NCBI GenBank assembly: GCA_964448115.1
Contig: CAYUVA010000037.1
Location: 1-47,869 of the forward strand
DNA from: CAYUVA01 sp964448115 [NCBI: uncultured bacterium]
Lineage (GTDB): Bacteria > CAYUVA01
Reading direction: 5' to 3'
Length of the DNA: 47,869 bases
A model generated the notes under the pieces. That model was not told the DNA's origin, searched no databases, and was given only the letters and a program-made list of their open reading frames with translations. Made by a program: the position numbers and the translations under genes. Below are positions 39,299 to 47,869 of this stretch, one piece after another. The number at the start of each line of letters is the position of its first letter. Position 1 is the stretch's first letter.

Positions 39299-41020
39299 TT
39301 ATTGCTCCAAAGGCATTTTCAATGTAGCAATTCTATCAAGCAGATCTTTAATCTCTGGATGAATTTCTTCGGGCTTCATATCAGCGGCGATCATATAATA
39401 CTCATTCTTTTTTGTGCTCACCCCAGCTTTCAAGAAAAATTCAGGCAGAATCGACTTGCTGACTGGGTTTATCCTCCAAAATTCATGTTCTTCCAGAGGG
39501 GTGCGAAGTGCAGCTGCCGGAATGTTATCTTTAAGCATTTCCATTGATGAATCCCTTAATAAAGGAGGAATCTCGCCAAGAAATCGTCTGAGTACCTCTT
39601 CTTGGATAAGGTAACTTTCGATCTCATATCTTTGCCATCGAAGTATCTCTAGTCCTGGACTAGAAATATCATGATCGGGTACTGCTCTATTGTCTCCATC
39701 AAGTATTAAAATACCTTTGATTTCTTCCTTTATTGCTTTAAGTGCAAAGAAATGGTTTTTAGCAGTCTTAGGATCATTCCCATGTAAGGGGTAAAAGAAG
39801 GGCTTATTCAGGAAATTCACCGCATCATGTTCCAGTATCCTTGCCCATTCTCTTAAAATATCAAGATCGCTTTGGTCTTCAAGGTATAAAATATCATAGC
39901 CTTTCTCTGCATTTAGGATATCTTGATTGGATAAAATCTTCAATGCCTCTCGGACCTCGTCCCTTTGAGGTCTAAATTCCAAACGGTGGGGAGAACCATA
40001 GAAGGATATGATATCTGAATAACTTGTGTTTTCTATGATCACCTCTGAGTGGGTAGATATAATAAGTTGAGCATTCATCTCATTGCATAGCTTATCAAGG
40101 TATTTCAGGATTTGTCTTTGTAAAATAACATGCTCATGGGCATCAGGTTCATCCAATAGGAATATTGATCCTCTTTTAGAATAAATAAATCCCAGCAGCA
40201 TAAGAACCTGTTGAAATCCACTGCCCGCTGAAGCTATGTCGAAGACCTTTCTTGCCCGCCCGGATTCTCGATATTCCACCACGATGAAAGGATCATATTC
40301 TGAATAATTTATATCGAGAAGCTCACAACCGAAAAGCTCAAAGATATCAGATTTTAATCTCTCCCAGTACCCATTATTTTTCTCTTGATATACTTCAAGA
40401 AGAACATTACGCAATATATCTCCAGGTTTTCCCTGTCCAATCATCAGGTTCTGATATCCTACATTCGCCCATCTTTCCTCAATGGCAATCCCAGAAAATG
40501 GTGGTACATGAACCACTCCAAGATTGATTATTTGGGGGGGAATATCATCAATTGAAGTTATTGCATTCCCTTTTTCATCATATAAATATACATATACCAT
40601 CTGCTTATTCTGATATCCAATGCCGACGGTAAGTTCCCATTTTATATTATTCTTCTGTGAGTTATCATCTCCAATTAGCGTGATCTTGCACTGTTTAGGC
40701 TTCCCGGGTTTTTCACCACCAGATTCATCCTTTCGATAAGAGGTAGATCGATTATGCCATAACATATTCATCTCCCTTAAAGGAACAGAGGTAAAATCCC
40801 CTCGAGCTATAGGGAATCCAGCATATTTACTCCTCCGGGTTCTTCTCTCATCTGTACTCTGTTTTACATAGGTTAGGACAAGGTGCCAAGTGCTTATAGC
40901 TTGTAGCAATGTAGTCTTCCCGCTGTTGTTAGGTCCGGCAAGCACCACCTTCTTATCGAGATTGAATTCCTGGCGCTCGAATCTTTTAAAGTTCTCCAAG
41001 ATAACCTTTTTCAACATCAT
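39299..41020 (-). CDS. OLD-like AAA ATPase with a C-terminal TOPRIM domain
   Basis: 573 residues. The SMC/ABC-type ATPase half has Walker A GPNNSGKTT (29-37), a signature-like SAGSGFQQVLML (264-275), Walker B IFLLDEPDAHEH (286-297) and H-loop ISTHSE (321-326). The C-terminal half (about 375-480) fits TOPRIM: E381 in LYLEDQSD and D441/D443 in LILDGDNR, followed by RYEIESYLI, like the REIENYLL motif of OLD nucleases. OLD-family proteins are ATP-controlled nucleases found in phage defence, stand-alone or with a UvrD-like helicase (Gabija). No helicase is adjacent, so this would be a class 1, stand-alone member. AAGGAG 5 bases upstream supports the start. It is divergent from the glycosyltransferase genes. 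Confidence 0.85.
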   Translation of the reverse strand: MMLKKVILENFKRFERQEFNLDKKVVLAGPNNSGKTTLLQAISTWHLVLTYVKQSTDERRTRRSKYAGFPIARGDFTSVPLREMNMLWHNRSTSYRKDESGGEKPGKPKQCKITLIGDDNSQKNNIKWELTVGIGYQNKQMVYVYLYDEKGNAITSIDDIPPQIINLGVVHVPPFSGIAIEERWANVGYQNLMIGQGKPGDILRNVLLEVYQEKNNGYWERLKSDIFELFGCELLDINYSEYDPFIVVEYRESGRARKVFDIASAGSGFQQVLMLLGFIYSKRGSIFLLDEPDAHEHVILQRQILKYLDKLCNEMNAQLIISTHSEVIIENTSYSDIISFYGSPHRLEFRPQRDEVREALKILSNQDILNAEKGYDILYLEDQSDLDILREWARILEHDAVNFLNKPFFYPLHGNDPKTAKNHFFALKAIKEEIKGILILDGDNRAVPDHDISSPGLEILRWQRYEIESYLIQEEVLRRFLGEIPPLLRDSSMEMLKDNIPAAALRTPLEEHEFWRINPVSKSILPEFFLKAGVSTKKNEYYMIAADMKPEEIHPEIKDLLDRIATLKMPLEQ

Positions 41021-41098
41021 CGATACTCCTTAAATTAATAATATCACATTCCAATACCGTTGAATAACTCAAAGAGACTTACTATATTTAAGTCGATT

Positions 41099-41686
41099 AT
41101 GGTCGCTTTTCAGAAAAACACCAAAACGGTGCTTCATATAGCTCCCTTTCCAGCGCAATCAGCTTTGTATAGAGATATCTTCGAGTTTCATACCGCTAAT
41201 CCTATACCAGGAGGCTACCGATGCATAGCATTACCCCTAGGCGATTGCAGTTGCCGACCTGCAGACCTTATAATGTTTTTCTGGAGCATCTCTTTGTACA
41301 TCCTCTATCTGTTTCGAGCACAGTTCACCATCCTTCATATTCATCATATTATTAAAGCAAAAGGCTTACTCAGATATATTATCTTCATCAAGCTGGCACG
41401 CTTATTCAAAAGGAAGATAATATATCAGTATCATGAGTCAGATCCAAACAAAAGGGGCATTGCTGAATACAATAATCGAGGTTTGAGCAGATATCTTATT
41501 AGACAAGCTGAATGTCTGATCGGAAAAGGGCGATCCAATGATACTATAGGAGAGGGGAAATACCGCCTTATAATTGAAGATGATTTTTCTGCCCTGATTC
41601 ATATATTCAAAAGCAATAAGGCTCGGCTCTCAGGTTATCTTAGACAGCTCGCCAGTTGCTATGATCAGATGTTGGATGAAAGTTGA
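41099..41686 (+). CDS. Short protein resembling the N-terminal half of a GT-B glycosyltransferase
   Basis: About 195 residues from the ATG at 41099 (a TTG at 41060 is in frame). TVLHIAPFPAQSALYRDIFE, a hydrophobic helix near FFWSISLYILYLFRAQF, FTILHIHHIIKAKGLLRY and RKIIYQYHESDPN are what the first Rossmann domain of a GT4 enzyme looks like, but the donor-binding C-terminal domain is missing. The end is Lys/Arg-rich and does not look like a glycosyltransferase. It may be a decayed gene or the acceptor-binding partner of the next protein. Its stop overlaps the next ATG by one base (TGATG), so the two are coupled. Confidence 0.6.
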   Translation: MVAFQKNTKTVLHIAPFPAQSALYRDIFEFHTANPIPGGYRCIALPLGDCSCRPADLIMFFWSISLYILYLFRAQFTILHIHHIIKAKGLLRYIIFIKLARLFKRKIIYQYHESDPNKRGIAEYNNRGLSRYLIRQAECLIGKGRSNDTIGEGKYRLIIEDDFSALIHIFKSNKARLSGYLRQLASCYDQMLDES

Positions 41687-42864
41687 TGGCAGGTAGATCT
41701 ATCGCTTACATCGTTCACTCCTACTATCCCCAGGATCCAAGGGTACGGCGGCAGATGAGCACAATGGCTAAAAATGGCTGGGAGTGCCATGTCTTTTGCC
41801 TTAAGAAAAGCAATCAACCAGCCTCGGAAACGCACGAAGGTGTAAAAGTGCACCGTCTCCCCATTCAGAGGCACCGTGGAGCATCGATCATCGTGTATGT
41901 AGCCGAGTATATTGCTTTTTTTCTTTTTTCTTTTCTCGCCCTGACTGTATCCCATATACAGAATCGTTTTTCTATCGTGCAGGCTGGCAATCCGCCGGAT
42001 TTCCTCGTCTTTGGCTCCCTGGCGGCAAGAATTCTCGGAGCCAAGGTTGTGCTCGATGTGCATGATCCCATGCCAGAGCTGTTCGCTTCCAGATTCAAAA
42101 AAAGCAAGCCTGTCGGCTTGTTGTATAAACTGGTCGTAATGACCGAAAGAATAAGCATACTCTATGCGGATCTCGTTATCTGCGCTGAGAAGACTTCATT
42201 ACAAAGGCTGATCTCAAGGGGATTAGTAGCAGATAAAGCCATGGTGCTGATAAATTCCCCGTTGGAGGAGAAATTTGCTCCTCGTCAAAATAAAGCGAGG
42301 GATTGCTTTTCGAGCTTCCGATTGATCTATCATGGCACCCTCCTTTACAGGTACGGTGTGGATCTGCTGATCAGGGCAGCATACTTGGCTTCCCAGCACA
42401 TTCCAGACTTGCGAGTAGATATATATGGCAATGGAGATCTCATGGATGACTGTCGCAACCTGGTTAAGGAGCTGAACCTGGAGGATCTTGTAATCTTGCA
42501 CGGCTCTATCGCTCAAGATGACATACCAGCAGCATTATCAAACAGTCATGTTGCGGTGGTGCCGAATCGGCAAGATATCTTCACAGACCTGATCTTGCCT
42601 ACTAAACTACTGGAGGCAACAGCGATGAAAATCCCCGTCATAGCTTCAAAAACAAAGGGAATAGAGGCTTATTTCCCCGAGGATTCGCTTGTCTATGTAA
42701 AGCCGGGAAGTGTCCAAAGCCTAGCCGAGGCTATCATCAGGCTTTACAAGAATCCTGAGCTAGGCGCATCGATCGCCGAAAATGCTCACCAGATTTACCG
42801 TAACCTTCGCTGGTCAAAGCAGATTGAGTTGCTTGAGAAAAAATTCAGTGAATCCCGAGTTTGA
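41686..42864 (+). CDS. GT4-family glycosyltransferase
   Basis: 392 residues, GT-B fold. SIAYIVHSYYPQDPRVRRQM is the N-terminal loop, VVLDVHDPMPELF the acceptor-domain end, LIYHGTLLYRYGVDLLIRA the start of the donor domain, and LPTKLLEATAMKIPVIASKT the nucleotide-sugar EX7E-type region. It probably adds a sugar to a surface glycan. The start ATG at 41686 overlaps the stop of the truncated glycosyltransferase-like gene. A membrane-associated hydrophobic run (VYVAEYIAFFLFSFLALTV, about 71-89) is common in membrane-linked GT4 enzymes. No terminator is seen after it. Confidence 0.92.
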   Translation: MAGRSIAYIVHSYYPQDPRVRRQMSTMAKNGWECHVFCLKKSNQPASETHEGVKVHRLPIQRHRGASIIVYVAEYIAFFLFSFLALTVSHIQNRFSIVQAGNPPDFLVFGSLAARILGAKVVLDVHDPMPELFASRFKKSKPVGLLYKLVVMTERISILYADLVICAEKTSLQRLISRGLVADKAMVLINSPLEEKFAPRQNKARDCFSSFRLIYHGTLLYRYGVDLLIRAAYLASQHIPDLRVDIYGNGDLMDDCRNLVKELNLEDLVILHGSIAQDDIPAALSNSHVAVVPNRQDIFTDLILPTKLLEATAMKIPVIASKTKGIEAYFPEDSLVYVKPGSVQSLAEAIIRLYKNPELGASIAENAHQIYRNLRWSKQIELLEKKFSESRV

Positions 42865-43183
42865 CAGTTGAGGAATGTAAGTTGTTGAAAATAAAGAATT
42901 CACTTTTTTAATAAGGTGCAATTTCTCACTACAGGAGAAAATTAGCATGTATTTGCAAGAGGCAACTAAAAAATTCAGATATCATGAATAGATTCCTCGG
43001 CGCCCTCAAGTTAAATACCTTGAAAATAGTATTCGACAAATCATCCAAACGCACACCGAAGGTAAAATATCTCCCCCCTGACCTCCGACTCTGAAGCCTA
43101 CATCAATTCAATCGCATTCCTAAGCTTCTCTGTAGCGCATTCATATCAAGTTCAGATCCTATTATTAAATCCATTATGTCAAA
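42865..43183. other. Gene-free stretch between convergent glycosyltransferase genes
   Basis: No convincing gene. AGGAG at 42933-42937 precedes a 14-codon ORF (42947-42991) reading MYLQEATKKFRYHE, and an overlapping 36-codon ORF (42984-43094) follows. Both look protein-like, so they may be remnants of a decayed gene. Confidence 0.4.
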
Positions 43184-44407
43184 CTAGAGCTTATTCGGTG
43201 CTGATAAGAGTACTATCATCAACAATAAAATACCCAAGATAATAACCGACAAATCGTGCAAAAGACGCGAAAAAGACTTCCCGACCAATATGGGGTTCAG
43301 ATTGCAAAGCACCACGGATGCTGTTATAAACCATCTTTGCCATTTATGCTCAAGCCTGCCCCTAAGCCACAGAAAAAATGCTACACAATACGGCATAAGC
43401 ATGTAAACGAAGTGATGTTTCCAGGCGCTGAAGGTTATAAAAGGTATGCACAGATATAAAATCGAAGCCGTCAAAGCTATCTGATAGCCCTGGTTAAGTT
43501 CTCCAATTTTGGCAATTTTAATAGTCGCTGCCGATATTAGGATCGTTAAAATCGCCAGGTGTATTACATCCTCTAGGGTTTCTAGTAACTTTTTCCTATA
43601 CGGAAAATAATTCTTGTATAAATTAGAAAATAATCTATTAAGTGCTGCACGAAAGGACTGGTTTAAAAAGCTGAAAGTAACATCAAGACTTTCCTTGCTC
43701 TGGATCCCTTTAATGATTCCAATCCATCTTTCCATATATTGGATATTTTTATCAAATCCCACAACCATCGACGGAAAAATTACATACCATAATATGATGC
43801 CAATAATAGCCCCTGTTATGAATAAAAAACGTTTCTTCAACAGTAAATAGGGAATAATAATCACCGGAAAAAACTTTATCGCCAGGCTTACTGAGAATAT
43901 TAATCCACCAATAATATCTTTTTTATTTTCCATTAATTTCAACCCACAATAAGCAGGGAAGATCAAGAAAATGCTCGCCTGACCATAATTGAGATTATGA
44001 ATAAAGAAACGGGCGCAGGCTACCAACGGAAGTAGGTATGCCAAATAATCCATGGGACGGTTGCCATCTTGAAGCATCTTTATTCCTACTATTAGGCATA
44101 AAAACCATGATAGGATATTAAAAAAATACCATAATACCGCCACCATGAAGGGCGGCAACAGAGAAAGGGGTACAAATATTATCGCTAAAAAAGGCGGATA
44201 AATGTAGCTCAACATTTTCGCATTATGGTAACTGTAAATGTCGCCGTCTTTTAGAATTAATCGGCTTACATTATAGTAAACACCTAGGACATTGTCTTCT
44301 GGAATAGTGCGGTTGACTACTGTGATGCCTAGCACAATTAACATTGCCGCTGCAATAATTATAAATAACGAAGTCTTATATCGGTTTGGGTTTATGCTGA
44401 ATTTCAT
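43184..44407 (-). CDS. GT87/DUF2029-like membrane glycosyltransferase
   Basis: 407 residues from the ATG at 44407; a TTG at 44443 would add 12 and has no better support. About ten hydrophobic helices. The GT87 pattern is visible: IYSYHNAKMLSYIYPPFLAI, with the YPP motif after an acidic start, then NLNYGQASIFLIFPAY and a Lys-rich loop before IGIIKGIQSKESLDVTFSF. GT87 enzymes use polyprenyl-phosphate-linked sugars on the outer face of the membrane. Neighbouring GT4 genes suggest the same surface glycan. It is on the minus strand and converges with the GT4 at 41686-42864. Confidence 0.8.
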   Translation of the reverse strand: MKFSINPNRYKTSLFIIIAAAMLIVLGITVVNRTIPEDNVLGVYYNVSRLILKDGDIYSYHNAKMLSYIYPPFLAIIFVPLSLLPPFMVAVLWYFFNILSWFLCLIVGIKMLQDGNRPMDYLAYLLPLVACARFFIHNLNYGQASIFLIFPAYCGLKLMENKKDIIGGLIFSVSLAIKFFPVIIIPYLLLKKRFLFITGAIIGIILWYVIFPSMVVGFDKNIQYMERWIGIIKGIQSKESLDVTFSFLNQSFRAALNRLFSNLYKNYFPYRKKLLETLEDVIHLAILTILISAATIKIAKIGELNQGYQIALTASILYLCIPFITFSAWKHHFVYMLMPYCVAFFLWLRGRLEHKWQRWFITASVVLCNLNPILVGKSFSRLLHDLSVIILGILLLMIVLLSAPNKL

Positions 44408-44631
44408 CTTCGTGATAATAAAGAAACAAAGCCACAGAGTCAATGCTGAAGGTTAAATGTTTATAGTTAACGGACTATTTCATGAATATTTTTTCATAGA
44501 TGTCATAAATAGCCGCCTTCACAAGACACGATAAGAAGCCAACCTTGCATCACATTTATTGAAAGTATGACTCACTTGCTTCGAACCCAGATTCAGTTTT
44601 GATATAATCTATTGCTATCATTATCAAAGAT

Positions 44632-44661
44632 AAAAAAAGGCTGCTATTTTTAATGATGCAG
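44632..44661 (-). terminator. Weak hairpin with T-run after the second spermidine-synthase-like gene
   Basis: On the minus strand CTGC and GCAG pair around a 13-base loop and are followed by CCTTTTTTT. The stem is only 4 bp, so confidence is low despite the good T-run just after the stop at 44664. Confidence 0.3.
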
Positions 44662-44663
44662 TA

Positions 44664-46784
44664 TTAATCCTCAAGTTGGGCGGCTATCTTATCCAAGATC
44701 CCCTTGGTGCTCTGCGCCGCTGCTTTGGATATACTCAAATAAGAGATCAAATAGTAAAAGATAGCGACCAGGTAGAGCACCCTGAAGCCAATAGCAAGGG
44801 AGAGATACTCTGTTATACCGCCAAGTACTGCTCCCAGTATATTTGCGCCAAATGCGATATCCCTGGCTGGCGCTTTTTTGAACGATATTATGAAGATGAT
44901 CCCTGCGAAGAATAACGGCAAGGTAACATAGGACCCGGCAAGCAGAACCTTCATTGATGTGCCTAATCCGCTTAGATGTTTGGCTGGTATGGCATAGTTG
45001 AGCATTATGCTTATAAACAGAAGCAAATATGGTATCTTGACCGAGGAAATGCCACTTTTTGCAACAAGTAGATTTGCTAGCAGGACCATGACAAGTATGG
45101 CTGCCACAACTATCGAATTTACCAGCCATGTGGAGCCAAAAATTAAAGAAAGCTCGGTAATACTCTTTGTTTCAAGGAGCATAAATGCAGCGCCGAGAAA
45201 GAAGAAATGAAGGTTATTGACTAAACCTCCGTGGTCATTAAAGTCCGCATCTTTAGAGGCTGTCTTGGACGGATTAAAAAGCAACACGAAAACCGCAGCC
45301 AATAAAAATAATGTTACCAGCATCTTGGCATAATCGGTAGGAATTCCACGCGATTTGAGATATAGAAACGGCCAGTCATCAGTCGAAATAGGGACATCGA
45401 TGGTGAGCTTCGCTATATCCTGAGGAGACAGGTAATTAAGCATAGGAACCGGGATAGGTTCAAGCTCTTTGTTGGGACTAACAACGAACAGTACCGCTCC
45501 TTTATTCTCGTAAACCAGGGGCTCTGCATCGAAAGTTTCACTTAGCATCTTTACGAAACGGCTGAACATCCAGTCCTTGGTCACCGCGAATGACACCGCA
45601 CACACGCCACCCGGCTTAAGTCTCTCCTTGACCTCCTGGAAGCATTCCAGAGTATAAATGTAGCTATCCAATCTAAGGGTTGACATGTGGGAGAATAGTC
45701 GCTGAGAGTCCAAGAATCCGAATACTACCAGATCGAACTTCTGTCTGCTGCGCTTCAGGAATGTGCGGGCATCGTTGACCATCAGGGTAACCCTCCCGGA
45801 CTGGTACGGTCTCTCAGGATGCAGCTTCCTGCCCAACTCGACGATAACCGGATCGATCTCAACAGCCACAATCCGTTCTGCTTCCATCCGAAGCGCGGCA
45901 GCAACATCGTTTCCACCCCCAGAGCCTATAACAAGGACATCCTGGAGCCTGGAAAACATGTAGGGCGCATCGTAGAAAGACTTGGAGCGCTGTAAGAATG
46001 AATCAAGAGGTACTCCATCTCTTAGGTTAAGTATATATTGATGAAGGTCGGTGTTGACATTAACCTGGTATCCGGCGAGGCGCATCTCCCCATTAGGCGC
46101 TAACATGGTCTTCTCGCTTACCGTCAGCCTATAGTATGGAGACCAAATATTGCCACGATCGTTGATCACAATAAGAAGAATCCCTAAAACAAAACAGGAT
46201 AATCCAAACAGCAGAAAGAAACGCTTGTTCAACAGGAAAAATAAGGCAACTATAAAGGAGATCAGAAACCATACCGGGGGGCTTAGACGAAGAAAGGATA
46301 TCATCGTAAAGCATAAAATGCCCAGAATGCTTCCGGCTACATTCACCGAATAGCCTGGTATTGCTGGTAACCTGGCAATAAGACGCCCGGTCAGTTGTCC
46401 GATCGGTATGAAAGTTACTATATTCAGGATAATAACTATCAACAACACATAATAAAGGTCGATATCCTTCGAATGAAGCATAAGAGTACTCCAGAATTCC
46501 TCAGCCTCGGTAGGTCTTGTTATATTGTATTCCCCAAAAACTGTGGCGGTTATTATAAGCAACAATGACAAAGGTGGAAATAGATAGAAGGTATTGATTC
46601 GCATTCTCGCTCGCAATGAACCTAGGCTCAAGCCTAAAAAGCTGGTAATCAGGATCAGATTGCTGTAGTAGGCGGTTATACGAACATTGGCAGCAAACCA
46701 GCGAATCACCAGCATCTCGAAGTACAAGCCAAGAAAACTTATAAAGAAAAGCTGTATATACGCCCTTTTATTGTCTGTTGTCAA
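44664..46784 (-). CDS. Membrane protein with a central spermidine-synthase-like domain, second paralog
   Basis: 706 residues: about seven hydrophobic helices (8-205), a SAM-binding domain (about 220-470) and about six more helices (500-690). DVLVIGSGGGNDVAAAL (282-298) is the glycine loop, VAVEIDPVI (307-315) the next strand, and LMVNDARTFL the adenine-side Asp. The catalytic-Asp loop of real spermidine synthases is replaced by VFGFLDSQRLFSHMS (354-368). The architecture matches 6521-8950, but the sequence is far diverged and 103 residues shorter. The TTG start at 46784 fits the family N-terminus; no clear ribosome-binding site is visible. It lies between glycosyltransferase genes. Confidence 0.82.
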   Translation of the reverse strand: MTTDNKRAYIQLFFISFLGLYFEMLVIRWFAANVRITAYYSNLILITSFLGLSLGSLRARMRINTFYLFPPLSLLLIITATVFGEYNITRPTEAEEFWSTLMLHSKDIDLYYVLLIVIILNIVTFIPIGQLTGRLIARLPAIPGYSVNVAGSILGILCFTMISFLRLSPPVWFLISFIVALFFLLNKRFFLLFGLSCFVLGILLIVINDRGNIWSPYYRLTVSEKTMLAPNGEMRLAGYQVNVNTDLHQYILNLRDGVPLDSFLQRSKSFYDAPYMFSRLQDVLVIGSGGGNDVAAALRMEAERIVAVEIDPVIVELGRKLHPERPYQSGRVTLMVNDARTFLKRSRQKFDLVVFGFLDSQRLFSHMSTLRLDSYIYTLECFQEVKERLKPGGVCAVSFAVTKDWMFSRFVKMLSETFDAEPLVYENKGAVLFVVSPNKELEPIPVPMLNYLSPQDIAKLTIDVPISTDDWPFLYLKSRGIPTDYAKMLVTLFLLAAVFVLLFNPSKTASKDADFNDHGGLVNNLHFFFLGAAFMLLETKSITELSLIFGSTWLVNSIVVAAILVMVLLANLLVAKSGISSVKIPYLLLFISIMLNYAIPAKHLSGLGTSMKVLLAGSYVTLPLFFAGIIFIISFKKAPARDIAFGANILGAVLGGITEYLSLAIGFRVLYLVAIFYYLISYLSISKAAAQSTKGILDKIAAQLED

Positions 46785-46816
46785 TTCTTTATTATTTACA
46801 TAGAATTACTTTTATC

Positions 46817-47869
46817 TTAAAAGGATATCTTGCTCGATTCTGCCGATCTCATCATCATTCGCATCTGCTCGATTATGCTTTCCCAGGTGGTCTGTTTGGC
46901 TAGTTCAGCACCCTTTTGTATTGCCTGGGGATCAGGATTCGCTAGTATGTCCTGTGCCACCGTGATGAACTCTTCTGCTGTATCTGCTATTGCAACTAAG
47001 CCTTTATATAATTCAACAATATCGAGAATGCTGGTCGAGATGACCGGCTTTTCTGCTGCCAGGTATTCCAGCATCTTGGTCGGATTGGTATGGATCGCCA
47101 ACTCATTGAGCTTGAATGGGATGAGAGCTACATCAAAAGCCTTCAGGTACCCGGGAAGCTCTTCGTAATTCTTCTTGCCTAATAGGTGTATGTTATCAAA
47201 GCGGCTCAAGTACGATGCATCGGTGAAGATAGGACCGATGAGCACGAAGCTCCAATCAGGACGCTCCTGTGCTACTGCGGTGATCATTTCGAGGTCGATC
47301 CTCTCGTCTATAGCTCCAAAATAGCCGAATATAGGCTTCGATATTGGTTCTATGTCCTTGGGGATTGGGGTCTGTTCCAAAGCAGCCTTATGAAAGTGAT
47401 CGTACTGAACTCCACAGGGGAAAAATCGAGCGTATGGATGATCGGCAGCCTTGCGCTTGAAGAGAGTATTTGTGCCGGTGAAAAGCAGATTAGCCTTATT
47501 GATTAACCTCTGCTCCTTTTGGTGTATCCCCTTCGGCGCCCATTGGAAGGCGGTATATTCATCCTGGATATCATAGATCACCATCGAGTGCTCGATGTCC
47601 CCTGTAAGATGCTCATATCCAGGATGAAAGAACCACAGGATCGGTGCACGAAGTTCCAGTTTCCAAGCATAATACCTCAATCGGGCAGCAATGATGAATC
47701 GATTATACCACTGAACAGGTTTCAGATGATGCCCGGCTCTGAAGACAGCCGGATGACAAGCCCAAAGATTATGGCCGATCTTCTCCAATCCCTTGCCCTC
47801 GTCGTAGAAGGTTTCCTTTGGACAATAATAAAGCACCCTTCCATACCTGGATAGATGACTCATTATATG
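46817..47869 (-). CDS. GT4-like glycosyltransferase, N-terminus cut by the right edge
   Basis: At least 350 residues are visible. The frame stays open to 47869 and reads HIMSHLSRYGRVLYYCPKE. This resembles the RPQHLMSxLAxxxRVLYV region near the start of a group of GT4-like enzymes, so the ATG at 47863 is probably internal and the true start is outside the window. The donor domain shows FGYFGAIDERIDLEMI, FDVALIPFKLNELAIHTNP and KMLEYLAAEKPVIST, the EX7E region. It is the first of the minus-strand genes on this side of the window, 32 bases before the spermidine-synthase-like gene. It probably belongs to a surface glycan pathway. Confidence 0.85.
   Translation of the reverse strand, partial: HIMSHLSRYGRVLYYCPKETFYDEGKGLEKIGHNLWACHPAVFRAGHHLKPVQWYNRFIIAARLRYYAWKLELRAPILWFFHPGYEHLTGDIEHSMVIYDIQDEYTAFQWAPKGIHQKEQRLINKANLLFTGTNTLFKRKAADHPYARFFPCGVQYDHFHKAALEQTPIPKDIEPISKPIFGYFGAIDERIDLEMITAVAQERPDWSFVLIGPIFTDASYLSRFDNIHLLGKKNYEELPGYLKAFDVALIPFKLNELAIHTNPTKMLEYLAAEKPVISTSILDIVELYKGLVAIADTAEEFITVAQDILANPDPQAIQKGAELAKQTTWESIIEQMRMMMRSAESSKISF

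Noticed and set aside
39299-41020. Gabija or PARIS defence pair
   Set aside because: No UvrD-like helicase or TOPRIM toxin partner is adjacent; only one OLD-like gene is present.

Overview
The window looks like a piece of chromosome from an uncultured Gram-negative bacterium. The envelope signs are a TonB-type energy transducer, a PorV/FadL-like outer-membrane barrel, a lipoprotein, an O-antigen ligase-like protein and a GT9 heptosyltransferase. There are no rRNA, tRNA, phage, transposase or CRISPR features. Base composition is mid-range, except for a very AT-rich stretch inside the permease gene at about 4.65-6.3 kb. Several traits (Thr-Pro-rich linkers in secreted proteins, a secreted caspase, tandem CoA-transferase and ligase fusions) recall poorly cultured candidate phyla, but I cannot place it further.

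Layout. 0-0.5 kb: end of an unknown gene with an apparent frameshift. 0.6-6.5 kb: a tandem CaiB/BaiF CoA-transferase fusion, divergent from a GntR(YtrA)-ABC ATPase-ABC2 permease operon with well-formed promoters and dyads between them. 6.5-10.5 kb (minus): a membrane-embedded spermidine-synthase-like protein and a sphingosine-phosphate-lyase/glutamate-decarboxylase-type PLP enzyme. 11-17.3 kb: outer-membrane barrel, secreted caspase-like peptidase and a right-handed beta-helix repeat protein; the last two share Thr-Pro linkers. 17.6-27.1 kb: pspA followed by five genes for a Hyf/complex-I-like membrane arm without hydrogenase or NADH-module subunits, then a GH2-fold protein that seems to lack both catalytic glutamates. 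27.2-35.6 kb: a secreted protein, a lipoprotein, a 1895-residue O-antigen ligase/TPR/beta-sandwich fusion and a heptosyltransferase. 35.6-39.2 kb (minus): HU, a class V aminotransferase, PyrF and TonB. 39.3-41.0 kb: an OLD-like ATPase with TOPRIM. 41.1-47.9 kb: GT4 and GT87 glycosyltransferases, a second membrane spermidine-synthase-like paralog and a GT4 cut by the right edge.

How the parts fit. The right half is largely about cell-surface glycans (ligase, heptosyltransferase, GT4s, GT87). The middle couples a membrane-stress/membrane-remodelling protein (PspA) with a complex-I-like membrane module in which only one of three antiporter-like subunits keeps the proton-channel lysines and glutamate; this is the best candidate for an undescribed system. 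The secreted caspase with its EF-hand-like loop next to an outer-membrane barrel and a beta-helix protein is a second candidate. Residue-loss claims come from alignment by eye against remembered family motifs and need real alignments.
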